The notes below the pieces were generated by a model that ran no database searches, was not told the origin of the DNA, and was given only the letters and a program-made list of their open reading frames with translations. DNA of 44,048 bases from an uncultured SAR116 cluster alpha proteobacterium (GTDB lineage: Bacteria; Pseudomonadota; Alphaproteobacteria; Puniceispirillales; Puniceispirillaceae): NCBI GenBank assembly GCA_902523435.1, contig CABYZM010000010.1, positions 1 to 44,048 on the forward strand. Direction: 5' to 3'. The position numbers were made by a program, and so were the translations under genes. Shown piece by piece: positions 1 to 7,873 of the stretch (within the stretch, counting starts at the first letter, position 1; every line of letters begins with the position of its first letter).

Positions 1-128
1 TTATCAAGAAGCCAGGTGTGGTCGTTGTTCATTTTTTACCCGCTATAGGCCAGGGCTTGCCTCGGGATAGATTCATGACCAAGTTAGAATTTGAAATAGA
101 AAAAGCAATGCCGAGCCTTGATGGTTGA
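1..128 (+). CDS. 1-acyl-sn-glycerol-3-phosphate acyltransferase (PlsC-like), C-terminal fragment
   Basis: Reading from base 3, an open frame runs into the window and stops at 126-128. It encodes about 41 residues, including PGVVVVHFLPAIGQGLPRD and a closing helix FMTKLEFEIEKA. This matches the C-terminal end of bacterial PlsC/LPLAT acyltransferases, where a beta strand of the type 'V.V.FLPPI..GL.R..F' is followed by a final amphipathic helix. Those enzymes acylate lysophosphatidic acid at the inner membrane during phospholipid synthesis. The catalytic HX4D motif would lie upstream of the window, so the assignment rests on the tail alone. The DUF2237 gene follows about 90 bases later on the same strand. 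Confidence 0.6.
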   Translation, partial: IKKPGVVVVHFLPAIGQGLPRDRFMTKLEFEIEKAMPSLDG

Positions 129-217
129 GAAAAGTATAAAATCAGACGTTTTTCTGAGATAGGTTGCGGAAAGACTCGGTGTAACCATTTCGGACAGACA
201 AATCAGAGGTAAAATAT

Positions 218-613
218 ATGGATGGTGAAAATTTTGGCGGTGGACGCCAGAAAAATGTACTTGGCGGCGCGCTTATACCCTGCTCTGTTGCACCAATGAC
301 AGGCTTTTTCCGCGATGGCTGCTGCCATACCAGTCCAGAAGATATCGGCAGCCATACCGTGTGTGCCGTAATGACAAATGATTTTCTTAGTTTTAGCAAG
401 GCAGCTGGAAATGATTTAACGACCCCTCGGGCCAAATATGGTTTTCCTGGCCTGAAACCGGGCGACAGCTGGTGTCTGTGTGCAGCAAGGTGGGAGCAGG
501 CCCGCCAGGCAGGGGCCGCACCAAATGTTATTCTTTCAGCTACAAATGCAGCCTGTTTATCTGTTGTGGCGCTAGAAGATCTTAGGGCGCATGCTGTAAG
601 TTCTGAATCGTAA
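218..613 (+). CDS. DUF2237 family protein
   Basis: This 131-residue protein carries the full set of DUF2237 signatures: NVLGG at 13-17, PMTGFFRDGCC at about 25-36, GSHTVCAVMT at about 44-53, GNDLTTPR at about 64-71 and FPGLKPGDSWCLCAARW at about 76-92. The family is common in Alphaproteobacteria and cyanobacteria and has no established biochemical role. The conserved cysteines (the CC pair and CLC) suggest a metal or redox site, which is inference. The ATG at 218 has a good ribosome site, AGAGGT at 205-210, seven bases upstream. The length is normal for the family. No partner gene is evident, because plsC upstream is not a known associate. Confidence 0.9.
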   Translation: MDGENFGGGRQKNVLGGALIPCSVAPMTGFFRDGCCHTSPEDIGSHTVCAVMTNDFLSFSKAAGNDLTTPRAKYGFPGLKPGDSWCLCAARWEQARQAGAAPNVILSATNAACLSVVALEDLRAHAVSSES

Positions 614-1093
614 CAATAAAAAATGTCTACTTTGTATAGGGTTAGAAATATCGAACGTTCCTGACTGGTAGTTGTGGAAGTTGTGTGCAGGCGCAGTGCT
701 AGTCATTTTTATTCTTCTGCCCGTTCTGACCAGACAAGAGGAGATTATCGTCCAGGATGTCTATCTTTGTTTAACAATTTTAAGCCGTTCTTGAACACGT
801 CATTGACCAAATTTCCACTCGTCAGCAACAATCTTAGCATTATTGGCGCTATTTCGTTGAACTCAAGATAAGAAGCAGGCCTCGAAGGGTAGGGGTGTCC
901 CCCGATGAGTTGGGACCGGCTAGGATTACTCAAACAAGGGACACAACTTCTATACGTAGATGCAGTAGTGCTGGACTTGTTAGGGCCTAGTTTCTTATGA
1001 CTTTCCCAATTTTTTTGCATTCTTTCCACATTTTGAGTGGCTCTTCCAGCTTTGTTAAGCCTCATTTTTTAATTGAAAATTAGTATGTTAGCC
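614..1093. other. 480-bp interval without a recognisable gene
   Basis: Both strands were read. A minus-strand open frame at 745-1065 (106 codons) and a plus-strand frame at 674-871 show no family motif, no convincing ribosome site and mixed composition. The stretch around 885-930 is richer in G and C than its surroundings and could fold, but I found no tRNA T-loop, tmRNA tag sequence or RNase P core in it. It may hold an unrecognised RNA or a decayed gene. Confidence 0.3.
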
Positions 1094-1644
1094 TTACAAG
1101 CTAAGCAAGTCATCCTGTATACTGAGAAAACCTGAAGCTGAATCGGGAAGGCTGTTTTTCCAGTCTTGCTGTGCACTGTCATCCGCGCTATCTGAGATAA
1201 ACTTGTAGGATTTAAGAGGAATCTGCTCACGTTTAGCAATTTTAGCAAGCGCATATAATTCCATATCAACCAAATCACAAGCCAGCTCAGGTGCAGATGT
1301 CACAAAACGATCTGCTGTTCCGCATATTAAAGGGCTGTCCGACAGAGTGAAACGTTCAGTTCCGGTTTCAAAGGGTGTGGCGCCAAGCGCAAGGCCCAGT
1401 GGCCTCGCATCCATGTCACACTGAACTGATTTTCCGACTTCAACAATATCCGCTAGGCCAGTTTTGATTGCTCCCGCCGTGCCGTAATTGATCAGCAGGT
1501 CTGGTTTTTTTCTGTAAGTGCAGCCATTAGATTGATAGCAGCATTGACCTTTCCCACACCAGTATACAAAATTGCCCAGTCAGCAAGACCAGTTGTTGGC
1601 AGTTCCTGTTCAAGAGCAACAATAAGCAGAGCACGTGATTTCAT
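1094..1644 (-). pseudogene. MTA/SAH-nucleosidase-like protein interrupted by a frameshift at a slippery A7 run
   Basis: The first frame starts with ATG at 1644-1642 (MKSRALLIVALEQELP...ILYTGVGKVNAA) and stops shortly after codons GAA AAA AAC at 1512-1504. The homologous sequence resumes in the -1 frame (KPDLLINYGTAGAI...), runs through DMDARPLGLALGATPFE, STADRFVT-like CGTADRFVT and DLVDMELYALAKIA, and stops at 1094. Joined, the parts give about 183 residues with the fold landmarks of purine nucleoside phosphorylase/MTAN enzymes: the TGVGKVNAA loop, NYGTAG, and VDMELYA, where Glu of the ME pair contacts the ribose. The break needs one extra base or a -1 slip and coincides exactly with heptamer A AAA AAC. 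It may be a pseudogene, a sequencing error in a homopolymer, or programmed frameshifting. The terminal Asp motif SDSADD is intact. Confidence 0.75.
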
Positions 1645-1766
1645 GGGTTATTGTGCCTTTTAGCAGTAGTTTAAAAAAGTGAGATGCTTAAAAATGGTAG
1701 AAGATAACTTCCAGGATAACATTTTTGCTGGTCTGTAGAATTTGAATTTAAAAAAGGGTGAATTTT

Positions 1767-2777
1767 ATGAACAATCAGATACGGCATATTGGCCAGGATG
1801 AAACAAGATTAGCATCTGTTGGGATTGGGGCCATGTCTTTTTCTAATTTTTATGGGCCGTGCAATGATGAGCAGGCGGACTCTATTCTTACCGCGGCAAT
1901 TGATCTGGGTCTCAATCACATTGATACATCAAATGTGTATGGGATGGGGGTTTCAGAGCAGCGCATTGGCAGTTTTCTGGCTAAGCAGGGTCGCTTAGCA
2001 ACTGACTTCTTTCATATTGCGACCAAGGCGGGTATTTGTCGTGACTCGGATACAGGGGTTCGGTCCTTCAATAACGAGGCCTCACATCTGGAATCAGAGC
2101 TGGATAAAAGCTTAGTCAGGATGGGTATTGAACATGTTGATTTGTTCTATGTACATCGCCGCCAGTCAGATATTCCTATTGAAGAGGTTGCTGGCAGCTT
2201 GGGCCGACTTGTCCAAAAAGGTAAAATCAAGCAAATTGGGTTTTCTGAAATTGCGCCATCATCTCTGCGCCGGGCACATGAGGTGTTTCCTGTTGGGGCG
2301 GTTCAGTCAGAATATTCATTATCAACGCGAGCTCCAGAAATGGGTCTGGTGCAGACCTGTGCTGAATTAGGAACAACACTGGTTGCTTTCTCACCTGTCG
2401 GACGAACCTTGCTTACAGACAGGCCATTGACCTTTGAAGCTGCACAGGGGCTTGACTTTCTGAGAGGCAACCCGCGATTTTTATCCCCAAATTATGAAGC
2501 GAATATTGCCATTTCCGAAGGTTTCAGGGCCTATGCAGCTGATAATAATGTCGCTTCGGCCAGCCTAGCTGTTGCCTGGCTTTTGGCACAGGGAGATCAT
2601 GTCCTTCCGATTCCTGGCACGCGGTCTGTTGCACATTTGAACGAGCTGGCAGCTGCCCGTAACATTGTGGTTACAGAGCAGATGAAGGCAGAGATTGAAG
2701 CTATCCTGCCTGTTGGCTGGGCTCATGGTGACCGTTACTCACAAGCCCAATGGATTGGCCCAGAACGTTATTGTTAA
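1767..2777 (+). CDS. Aldo/keto reductase
   Basis: This NAD(P)H-dependent oxidoreductase of the AKR superfamily probably has 336 residues. An in-frame GTG exists at 1758, but the ATG at 1767 is preferred because AAGGG at 1754-1758 sits eight bases before it and would overlap the GTG. The (beta/alpha)8 barrel landmarks are present in order: HIDTSNVYGMGVSE with catalytic Asp and Tyr, IATKAG with catalytic Lys, and DLFYVHRRQ with catalytic His. The strand-6 sequence QSEYSLSTRAPE and a C-terminal IPGTRSVAHLNE cofactor-binding loop follow. It resembles the AKR13/YajO-like bacterial group, whose substrates are usually aldehydes. The DMT exporter 68 bases downstream could be cotranscribed, though no functional link is clear. 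Confidence 0.93.
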   Translation: MNNQIRHIGQDETRLASVGIGAMSFSNFYGPCNDEQADSILTAAIDLGLNHIDTSNVYGMGVSEQRIGSFLAKQGRLATDFFHIATKAGICRDSDTGVRSFNNEASHLESELDKSLVRMGIEHVDLFYVHRRQSDIPIEEVAGSLGRLVQKGKIKQIGFSEIAPSSLRRAHEVFPVGAVQSEYSLSTRAPEMGLVQTCAELGTTLVAFSPVGRTLLTDRPLTFEAAQGLDFLRGNPRFLSPNYEANIAISEGFRAYAADNNVASASLAVAWLLAQGDHVLPIPGTRSVAHLNELAAARNIVVTEQMKAEIEAILPVGWAHGDRYSQAQWIGPERYC

Positions 2778-2845
2778 GTTCAAGTAGACGCCCAGACAGC
2801 TGCATTTCAGGTGTTCTGGCCGATATCCTGTGCTAGACAGGCTCT

Positions 2846-3712
2846 ATGAGCCCGCGTGATTATCTTCTATATGCATTAGTGATTTTTGGCTGGTCAACAA
2901 GCTGGTTGCCTTTGAAGGCACAGATAGGGTTTGTTGCACCTGAAATCTCTATATTATGGCGTTTTATGATTGCTGCGGCTTTGTGTTTTCTTATTGCGCG
3001 ATTTAAAGGGCTTACGCTTAGATTTCCGTTTCATCTTCATCTGCAATTCGCTGCTTTAGGCCTGTTCATTTTTAGCGCGAATTTTACTCTATTTTATTAT
3101 GCAAGCCCTCATTTGGCCTCAGGGCTTATGGCGGTTGTGTTCTCAACAGCTTCGATGATGAATATATTGATCGTAGCAGGTCTCACTCGCACAGCGCCTC
3201 ACCCACGTGAGCTTTTTGCCTCAGCCATTGGGCTTGGCGGAATTATCCTGGTCTTTTTGCCTGAATTTCATTTGTCATTAGCCGCTTTGCCTGCATTGGC
3301 ACTTTGTATGGCAGGCACATTATGCTTTTGTGCTGGCAATCAGGTTTCAGCTGCGCTGCAGAGACAGAATGTGGCAGTGATAAGCGCGAACAGTTGGGGT
3401 ATGGTCTATGGGTGTCTTGTGCTAGCTCTCTTTGCCTTGGTCTTAGGCAATCCCTTTGTTATAGATTATCGTTTACCTTATCTGTCCGGACTAATCTGGC
3501 TGGCGGTGTTTTCATCAGTACTGACCTTTACCTGTTATCTGACACTTGTTGGACGGATTGGCGCAGGAAAAGCTGGATATGCAACTGTCATTTTTCCAGT
3601 ATTTGCCTTGCTTATTTCAACGGTGTTTGAAAAGTACCAGTGGGGAGTGCTTCCATTTGCTGGCATTTGTCTTGTAGTCGCAGGAAATATACTGATGCTG
3701 CGCAACCGCTAG
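2846..3712 (+). CDS. EamA/DMT-family permease
   Basis: This inner-membrane protein of 288 residues has about ten hydrophobic segments arranged as two EamA repeats, the standard size and layout of the drug/metabolite transporter superfamily. The first repeat begins with LLYALVIFGWSTSWLPLKAQIG and the second ends with LPFAGICLVVAGNILMLRNR, a typical EamA ending. Members usually export amino acids, purines or other small metabolites; the substrate cannot be read from sequence. The ATG at 2846 follows a weak AGACAGG site. The gene lies 68 bases after the aldo/keto reductase on the same strand and converges on the Pal-like lipoprotein gene. Confidence 0.9.
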   Translation: MSPRDYLLYALVIFGWSTSWLPLKAQIGFVAPEISILWRFMIAAALCFLIARFKGLTLRFPFHLHLQFAALGLFIFSANFTLFYYASPHLASGLMAVVFSTASMMNILIVAGLTRTAPHPRELFASAIGLGGIILVFLPEFHLSLAALPALALCMAGTLCFCAGNQVSAALQRQNVAVISANSWGMVYGCLVLALFALVLGNPFVIDYRLPYLSGLIWLAVFSSVLTFTCYLTLVGRIGAGKAGYATVIFPVFALLISTVFEKYQWGVLPFAGICLVVAGNILMLRNR

Positions 3713-3732
3713 GATGCAGGTTGGTCCTGAGC

Positions 3733-4386
3733 CTATGAAGCGGGCTCAAAAACTGGTTTTAATATCAGTTCACCGCGCCGATTTCGGGCGCGGGCAAATT
3801 CTGATATACCGCTGTAGGCCAGACGTTCCTTGCCGTAAGATATGGTCTTAAGCCTGTCCTTTGGGAAACCAGATGTTCTCAAGTGTTGTGAGATGACTGC
3901 TGCGCGGCGCTCACCTAGGGCAAAATTATACTCTCGAGTGCCTCTGTCATCACAATGTCCCTCAATGCGCAGGTTAAGTCGTTCATTTTCTGGAGCTAGC
4001 AGAAAACTAGCCAGCTTTTTCAGCTGCTCTTTTTGCTGATCAGACAGGCTGGCATCATCAAGTGCAAAATAGATGGGCCGCGTTAACTTTTCAATTAATT
4101 CTTCTCGTGTAAGCGGTTTAGCTTCAGCTGTGGTCTCAAGGTTGACCATTTCGTCTTCTGAGGTATCCGTATTTTTCTGTTCCCGTTCAGCTGGCGCAGC
4201 AGGCGCTTCAGGCTTCGGCACGGCTGGCAGGTCTAAATCCTCAGAAACCAGAACTTCACTCTCAAAGATAAGTTGCTCAGGTTCGCGTGGATCAAGTCTG
4301 ACCGATCCTTTTACAGCACAGCCAGCCAGGAGTAGCAGATTGAGTATACTAAGCAGGAAAAGCTGGGGAAATGAGCGTGCAGACAT
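3733..4386 (-). CDS. Pal-like OmpA-domain lipoprotein
   Basis: The 217-residue precursor starts with a short basic N-terminus, a hydrophobic stretch and lipobox LLAGC with Cys23 as the predicted acylated residue. A proline/glutamate-rich linker (about 40-100) precedes an OmpA-C peptidoglycan-binding domain at about 105-215. Visible landmarks are IEGHCDDRGTREYNFALGER, where Asp and Arg contact diaminopimelate, and the final ISEFARARNRRGEL. This is the Pal type of domain, which anchors the outer membrane to peptidoglycan. The linker makes it longer than classical Pal, and no tol genes adjoin it, so it may be a second Pal-like protein rather than the Tol-Pal partner. The gene converges on the DMT gene with 20 bases between the stops. 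Confidence 0.88.
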   Translation of the reverse strand: MSARSFPQLFLLSILNLLLLAGCAVKGSVRLDPREPEQLIFESEVLVSEDLDLPAVPKPEAPAAPAEREQKNTDTSEDEMVNLETTAEAKPLTREELIEKLTRPIYFALDDASLSDQQKEQLKKLASFLLAPENERLNLRIEGHCDDRGTREYNFALGERRAAVISQHLRTSGFPKDRLKTISYGKERLAYSGISEFARARNRRGELILKPVFEPAS

Positions 4387-4416
4387 TCTGAACTTTCAGC
4401 CCTTCTGGTTATCACT

Positions 4417-4635
4417 TTAAGAGGCAAATAGTAGATGATGCGATTTGAGCCAAACCATTGTTGTCACGCCGTGCGTCAGAAAAATACGGCAATCTGGATC
4501 GGGGCCTAGAAGACCGAAATCTGTTCCTTCTTCTGCAACCTCACGGTCAGTATCCTCAGTGGGTTGTAAAAAAACACCCCCCTGACCAGAAGACCCTCCA
4601 AGTGTAGCCTGAATTTTAAACAGATCTTGTAGCAT
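4417..4635 (-). CDS. Possible small hypothetical protein upstream of the Pal-like gene
   Basis: An open minus-strand frame ends at 4417, 30 bases before the start of the Pal-like gene and in the same direction. From the internal ATG near 4635 it would encode about 72 residues with an acidic middle (PTEDTDREVAEEGTDFGLL) and PDPDCRIFLTHGVTT. The composition is protein-like, but I recognise no family and see no clear ribosome site. The frame stays open further upstream into the oppositely oriented 4757 gene, which weakens the case. The rest of 4387-4756 holds the promoter region of the secreted-protein gene and nothing else I can name. Confidence 0.3.
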   Translation of the reverse strand: MLQDLFKIQATLGGSSGQGGVFLQPTEDTDREVAEEGTDFGLLGPDPDCRIFLTHGVTTMVWLKSHHLLFAS

Positions 4636-4756
4636 AACAAAAAGTATAACGACAGAAATGTAGAGTGTGTTAAGCCTACAGTTGAGTACTATAAATGTCG
4701 TAGGGACTGTCGTATAACACACAAGTGGGTTGCTGATTATTGATAGGGGATAAAGA

Positions 4757-5827
4757 ATGTTGAAAGCGGGCATCAACTGGTTTTTATCTACAGGAGTATT
4801 TGTGTTTGTGCTTGTAGGTCAGGCACTTGCGCAAACCGCAAGTAATTGCAAGGAAACAGACCCGAATCAGTTTTTCGCGCTGATCAATGCTCCGGTTCAA
4901 TCTTACATCGCTCCACTTGATAGAAATGGGAGCAACCTACTCTCTGAAAACGAGATTTTTATCCAGAAATCACGGCATTATTTTTCAGAATTTAAAGACT
5001 TTCCTCCAGTTACAATATCTATGGAAAGATTTGCCTCGGTAACTGAAAACAACCCAACTGCTCTGGAAAACTTTGAGAGCAAAATTACAGTCCTTGGCCC
5101 AAATTGTAACAGATTGAATATGTACAGAAGCAGGTTGGTCGGCTCTTTCTCAGCACCTTTTGAAGAAATTATGGAATTGGTGGAGCTCGGCTTAAGGACA
5201 GAAAATGAAGCAATCATTCAGTTTTCAACTACACAGTTGACACCACAGGAAATTGAGTTTGAAAAGCTAATTGCGATATTGTCAAATGATCTTGCATTAG
5301 ATGAAAATGTAGTAAATGCAATGATTTCTGAATCCCTTCGCGGTCAGTTTCTCCCCCAAGGAGGCAAGATTAATTTGAACTCTATGTCTGAGATGGCTCT
5401 TTTGGGGTTTTCTTCTATGGGAGGGCTAGTTGATAGTAAGGTGGGTCAGATATACGTATTCATCCCTAAATCCGTTAATGGCATTAATAACATGCAAGAA
5501 ACTGCTGTGTTAACATCAGATGCAAGGCTTTATAACATAGCTGGCTTTGATCATGGGATTGCCAGCAAAGTGCTTAGCAGACTAGGTGTTCGAACTACGG
5601 TGGTTCAGATATCAGAAATTGCCACAGAAAAATTTGGTAATTGCAAAATCGATTTAGCTGGAAAGTGGATGCAAGTTGTCAGAGGAAAGAAAGTCAGAAG
5701 TTGCCCGTTTATGGAATTGGTCCAAGTGATGCTGAACGAAAAATCATATATTGGGACTTATGATTACAAATTTCAGGCGGTCGTTTTTGATGAGATCACG
5801 AAAATTTTGGAATCAAAAAATATGTGA
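4757..5827 (+). CDS. Secreted protein of unknown function
   Basis: I do not recognise a family. The 356-residue protein starts with a classical signal peptide: a lysine, a hydrophobic run FVFVLVGQ and a cleavage site after ALA in QALAQT, so the mature part is probably periplasmic. The mature region contains four cysteines (after cleavage: NCKET, PNCNRL, GNCKID, RSCPF), possibly forming two disulfides. No repeats or membrane segments follow the signal. The ATG at 4757 has a good ribosome site, AGGGGAT at 4745-4751. The gene stands alone between oppositely oriented or unrelated neighbours, and the 3' flank is very AT-rich. Confidence 0.75.
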   Translation: MLKAGINWFLSTGVFVFVLVGQALAQTASNCKETDPNQFFALINAPVQSYIAPLDRNGSNLLSENEIFIQKSRHYFSEFKDFPPVTISMERFASVTENNPTALENFESKITVLGPNCNRLNMYRSRLVGSFSAPFEEIMELVELGLRTENEAIIQFSTTQLTPQEIEFEKLIAILSNDLALDENVVNAMISESLRGQFLPQGGKINLNSMSEMALLGFSSMGGLVDSKVGQIYVFIPKSVNGINNMQETAVLTSDARLYNIAGFDHGIASKVLSRLGVRTTVVQISEIATEKFGNCKIDLAGKWMQVVRGKKVRSCPFMELVQVMLNEKSYIGTYDYKFQAVVFDEITKILESKNM

Positions 5828-5981
5828 CAAAACATATCATGTTGATTTTTCGAATATAATTTATTTGAGCCTAAATTAAATTCAAATTTTTAAAGAAAAA
5901 TTGAATCTTTACTCAGATTGGTATGTTTTTTGTAAGTTACCATATTGTCCCAATTTACAAACTCTCTATCAAAAAGGAAAC

Positions 5982-6251
5982 ATGAACATGACACATCAGG
6001 TCCTGGATATGAACGAAGCGCTGGTTGCTAAAATCCTATATGATTTTGATGGTCAGCTGCAGGCTCGTTTCTCATCCAGTCTGTTTCAGTTCATCCTTGC
6101 AACTGATGAAATATCAGAGGGTATGTTTCATGAGACCGTGCGCCAAGTTTGGCATGACGCCGGCCCACTTGGCCTGCGTTCATATTTGAAACGCGAGTTG
6201 GTCTTGCTGGAAGATTCCCAGTCACGCACCCATAAAAAACTCAGCTCATGA
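5982..6251 (+). CDS. Small hypothetical protein (89 aa)
   Basis: An in-frame codon lies at 5901, but the start at ATG 5982 is preferred because AAAAGGAAA at 5972-5980 is an excellent ribosome site directly upstream; a second ATG at 5988 is also possible. The protein is soluble and probably helical, with sequence VAKILYDFDGQLQARFSS and WHDAGPLGLRSYLKREL. I recognise no family. It ends convergently with a thioesterase gene: the two TGA stops overlap within TCATGA at 6246-6251, inside a 14-bp palindrome that also serves as a terminator for the other gene. Confidence 0.65.
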   Translation: MNMTHQVLDMNEALVAKILYDFDGQLQARFSSSLFQFILATDEISEGMFHETVRQVWHDAGPLGLRSYLKRELVLLEDSQSRTHKKLSS

Positions 6252-6255
6252 GCTG
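6234..6255 (-). terminator. Intrinsic terminator overlapping two convergent stop codons
   Basis: The perfect palindrome CAGCTCATGAGCTG spans 6242-6255. On the minus strand it is followed by AG and six T residues (6239-6234), the form of a Rho-independent terminator for the thioesterase gene. The hairpin contains the stop codons of both convergent genes. Confidence 0.65.
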
Positions 6256-6710
6256 GGCTGACGGCCAGGCTTGAAGGTTCCTGTCGCACTGGCAAGAATG
6301 CGTCCATCAGGCGTAAATACTTCTCCTGAAGCAAAAAAAACAGACCGGCCACCGCCGGTCTTTCTAGCTGTTGCATAAACTTTGATATCGTCATTTGTCG
6401 CCGCGCCGATGAACTGGGTGTTCAAATTCAGGGTTAGACCTGGCATCAGATAAAGCGGTGGTTGACTATAGCTACCTGACATTGCCAAGGATACATCCAG
6501 CATTGTTGAAAAGACACCTCCATGGACTAATCCGGCGGGGTTTAGATGTGAGGGGCTGATGTCAAGGCTGGTCAGACAATCTTGTTCGGTCCATCTGAGC
6601 AAACTTAATCCAATTAGATGATTAAAGCCGATTTCATTTAGTTCAGCCAGTCTTGAATCTGTGCTTGGCGTAAGGTCCGGTAAAGCAAAAATGTGCCTGC
6701 CATTTGTCAT
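6246..6710 (-). CDS. PaaI/hotdog-fold thioesterase
   Basis: This 154-residue single-hotdog protein is of the PaaI type, which hydrolyses acyl- or aryl-CoA thioesters in the cytoplasm. The diagnostic helix motif is GLVHGGVFSTMLDVSLAMS at about 57-75, with the HGG turn and the catalytic Asp of the helix. The later strand region TQFIGAATNDDIKVYATARK and final GRILASATGTFK are typical too. The start ATG at 6710 overlaps the stop of the upstream AhpD-like gene by four bases (ATGA), so the two are translationally coupled. The product may clear CoA thioesters; the substrate cannot be read. Confidence 0.88.
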   Translation of the reverse strand: MTNGRHIFALPDLTPSTDSRLAELNEIGFNHLIGLSLLRWTEQDCLTSLDISPSHLNPAGLVHGGVFSTMLDVSLAMSGSYSQPPLYLMPGLTLNLNTQFIGAATNDDIKVYATARKTGGGRSVFFASGEVFTPDGRILASATGTFKPGRQPSS

Positions 6711-7294
6711 TTGGCGTCCCCAAAGCTTCGGCCCATTGTGAAAAACTCATCATTAGGTCGCATTGATATCAGGCTGGCCATGCGGTTTGATAAGGCAAAC
6801 AGAGCAGTGATAGCTCCAATATCCCAGATATCCTCATCTGAAAAACCATGCTCATACAGGATATGGAAGTCAGCTTCGTCAATTTTTGCTGACTGCAGGG
6901 CAACCTTTTCAGCAAAAACTAGCATGGCTTTTTGCCGGTCAGTAATATCTGCTTTTCTAAAATTAGTGGCAATCTGTTCAGATATTTGCGCTGATTTTTC
7001 ATATATCCGCAAGATGGCGCCGTGTGCCACCACACAATATAAACAGTTATTTGCAGCGGATGTTGCGACCACAATCATCTCACATTCCGCTTTGCTTAGA
7101 CCCGAATTGCGTCGCATTAGAGCTTCATGATAGGCCCAGAAGGCCCGCAGTTCATCTGGACGATGAGCAAGCGTGAGAAACACATTTGGAATAAAACCTG
7201 CTTTATCTTGCACATCTGAGATAATCTGTTTCAAATCATCCGGAAGGCTGGACAGCTCAGGAACAGGAAATCGGCTTATAGCTGTGCTGGTCAT
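6707..7294 (-). CDS. Carboxymuconolactone-decarboxylase/AhpD-like (peroxidase-related) protein
   Basis: This 195-residue all-helical protein carries an AhpD-type redox motif at 84-91, CLYCVVAH (Cys84, Cys87, His91), preceded by LSKAECEMIVVATSAANN. It matches the uncharacterised peroxidase-related family (YciW/alkylhydroperoxidase domain group), whose members act as thiol peroxidases or disulfide relays. The N-terminal FIPNVFLTLAHRPDELRAFW is typical for the family. The ATG at 7294 follows AGAAGAG. It precedes and overlaps the thioesterase gene by four bases, so they form a two-gene operon. The real substrate is unknown. Confidence 0.87.
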   Translation of the reverse strand: MTSTAISRFPVPELSSLPDDLKQIISDVQDKAGFIPNVFLTLAHRPDELRAFWAYHEALMRRNSGLSKAECEMIVVATSAANNCLYCVVAHGAILRIYEKSAQISEQIATNFRKADITDRQKAMLVFAEKVALQSAKIDEADFHILYEHGFSDEDIWDIGAITALFALSNRMASLISMRPNDEFFTMGRSFGDAK

Positions 7295-7404
7295 GACAAA
7301 GGCTCTTCTTTATGTTTCTATTTGTGGAACCCTAACTATAGACAGTTTGTGATTGCAGATACATCCCCAAAAAAAAGACTAAACGTCTTGCCTGGAATTT
7401 AGCT

Positions 7405-7866
7405 ATGTTTGAACCCAGAGACCCCAATTTTGAAGCCCGTGTCAGAGCCAGTTTTGCAGCGCAGTCAGCAATGAAATCTCTGCAGATACAGCTCCTATCT
7501 TTGCAGCCAGGGGGAATAACAATGCAGATAGAAAAGTCAGGTCATTTGCTGCAACAGCAGGGCTTCATGCATGGTGGGGTGCTGACCGCTGGTCTTGACA
7601 GTGCTTGCGGGTTTGCAGCCCTGACTTTATCCGCACCATCTGTTGAGGTGCTGTCCATTGAATTTAAAACATCTTTTTTCCGACCTGTGACAACAGACAA
7701 GGTTCAGGTGTTCGGACGGGTTATCAAAGCGGGTAAAAGAGTCAGCTTTTGCGAGGCTGAGGCCTTCAGCCTGGAAGATGACGATCAAATTTTGCTGGCA
7801 AAAATGTCATCATCTGTTGCGATGGTAGATGTGCCAGAAGGCTGGGTGCCGGAAAACCGAAGCTGA
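7405..7866 (+). CDS. PaaI/hotdog-fold thioesterase
   Basis: This second hotdog thioesterase has 153 residues and resembles the previous one only in the core motif. GFMHGGVLTAGLDSACGFAA at about 53-72 holds the HGG turn (56-58) and Asp65, the residue that positions the nucleophile in PaaI-type enzymes. The family hydrolyses acyl-CoA esters. The gene is divergent from the AhpD/thioesterase pair, with 110 bases between them, and ends seven bases before the convergent stop of the dehydrogenase gene. The ribosome site before the ATG at 7405 is weak. Confidence 0.87.
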   Translation: MFEPRDPNFEARVRASFAAQSAMKSLQIQLLSLQPGGITMQIEKSGHLLQQQGFMHGGVLTAGLDSACGFAALTLSAPSVEVLSIEFKTSFFRPVTTDKVQVFGRVIKAGKRVSFCEAEAFSLEDDDQILLAKMSSSVAMVDVPEGWVPENRS

Positions 7867-7873
7867 AGGAATG

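Noticed and set aside
674-871. 65-codon plus-strand frame after DUF2237
   Set aside because: No start signal or family similarity; likely chance.
860-960. Possible tmRNA or RNase P fragment
   Set aside because: No tag-coding sequence, T-loop or RNase P conserved core could be found on either strand.
745-1065. Minus-strand 106-codon frame resembling a recombinase or transposase start
   Set aside because: No catalytic motif or ribosome site is present and the composition is not coding-like.
4757-5827. Assigning the secreted 356-residue protein to a known enzyme family
   Set aside because: No motif supports any specific family, so it was left as unknown.
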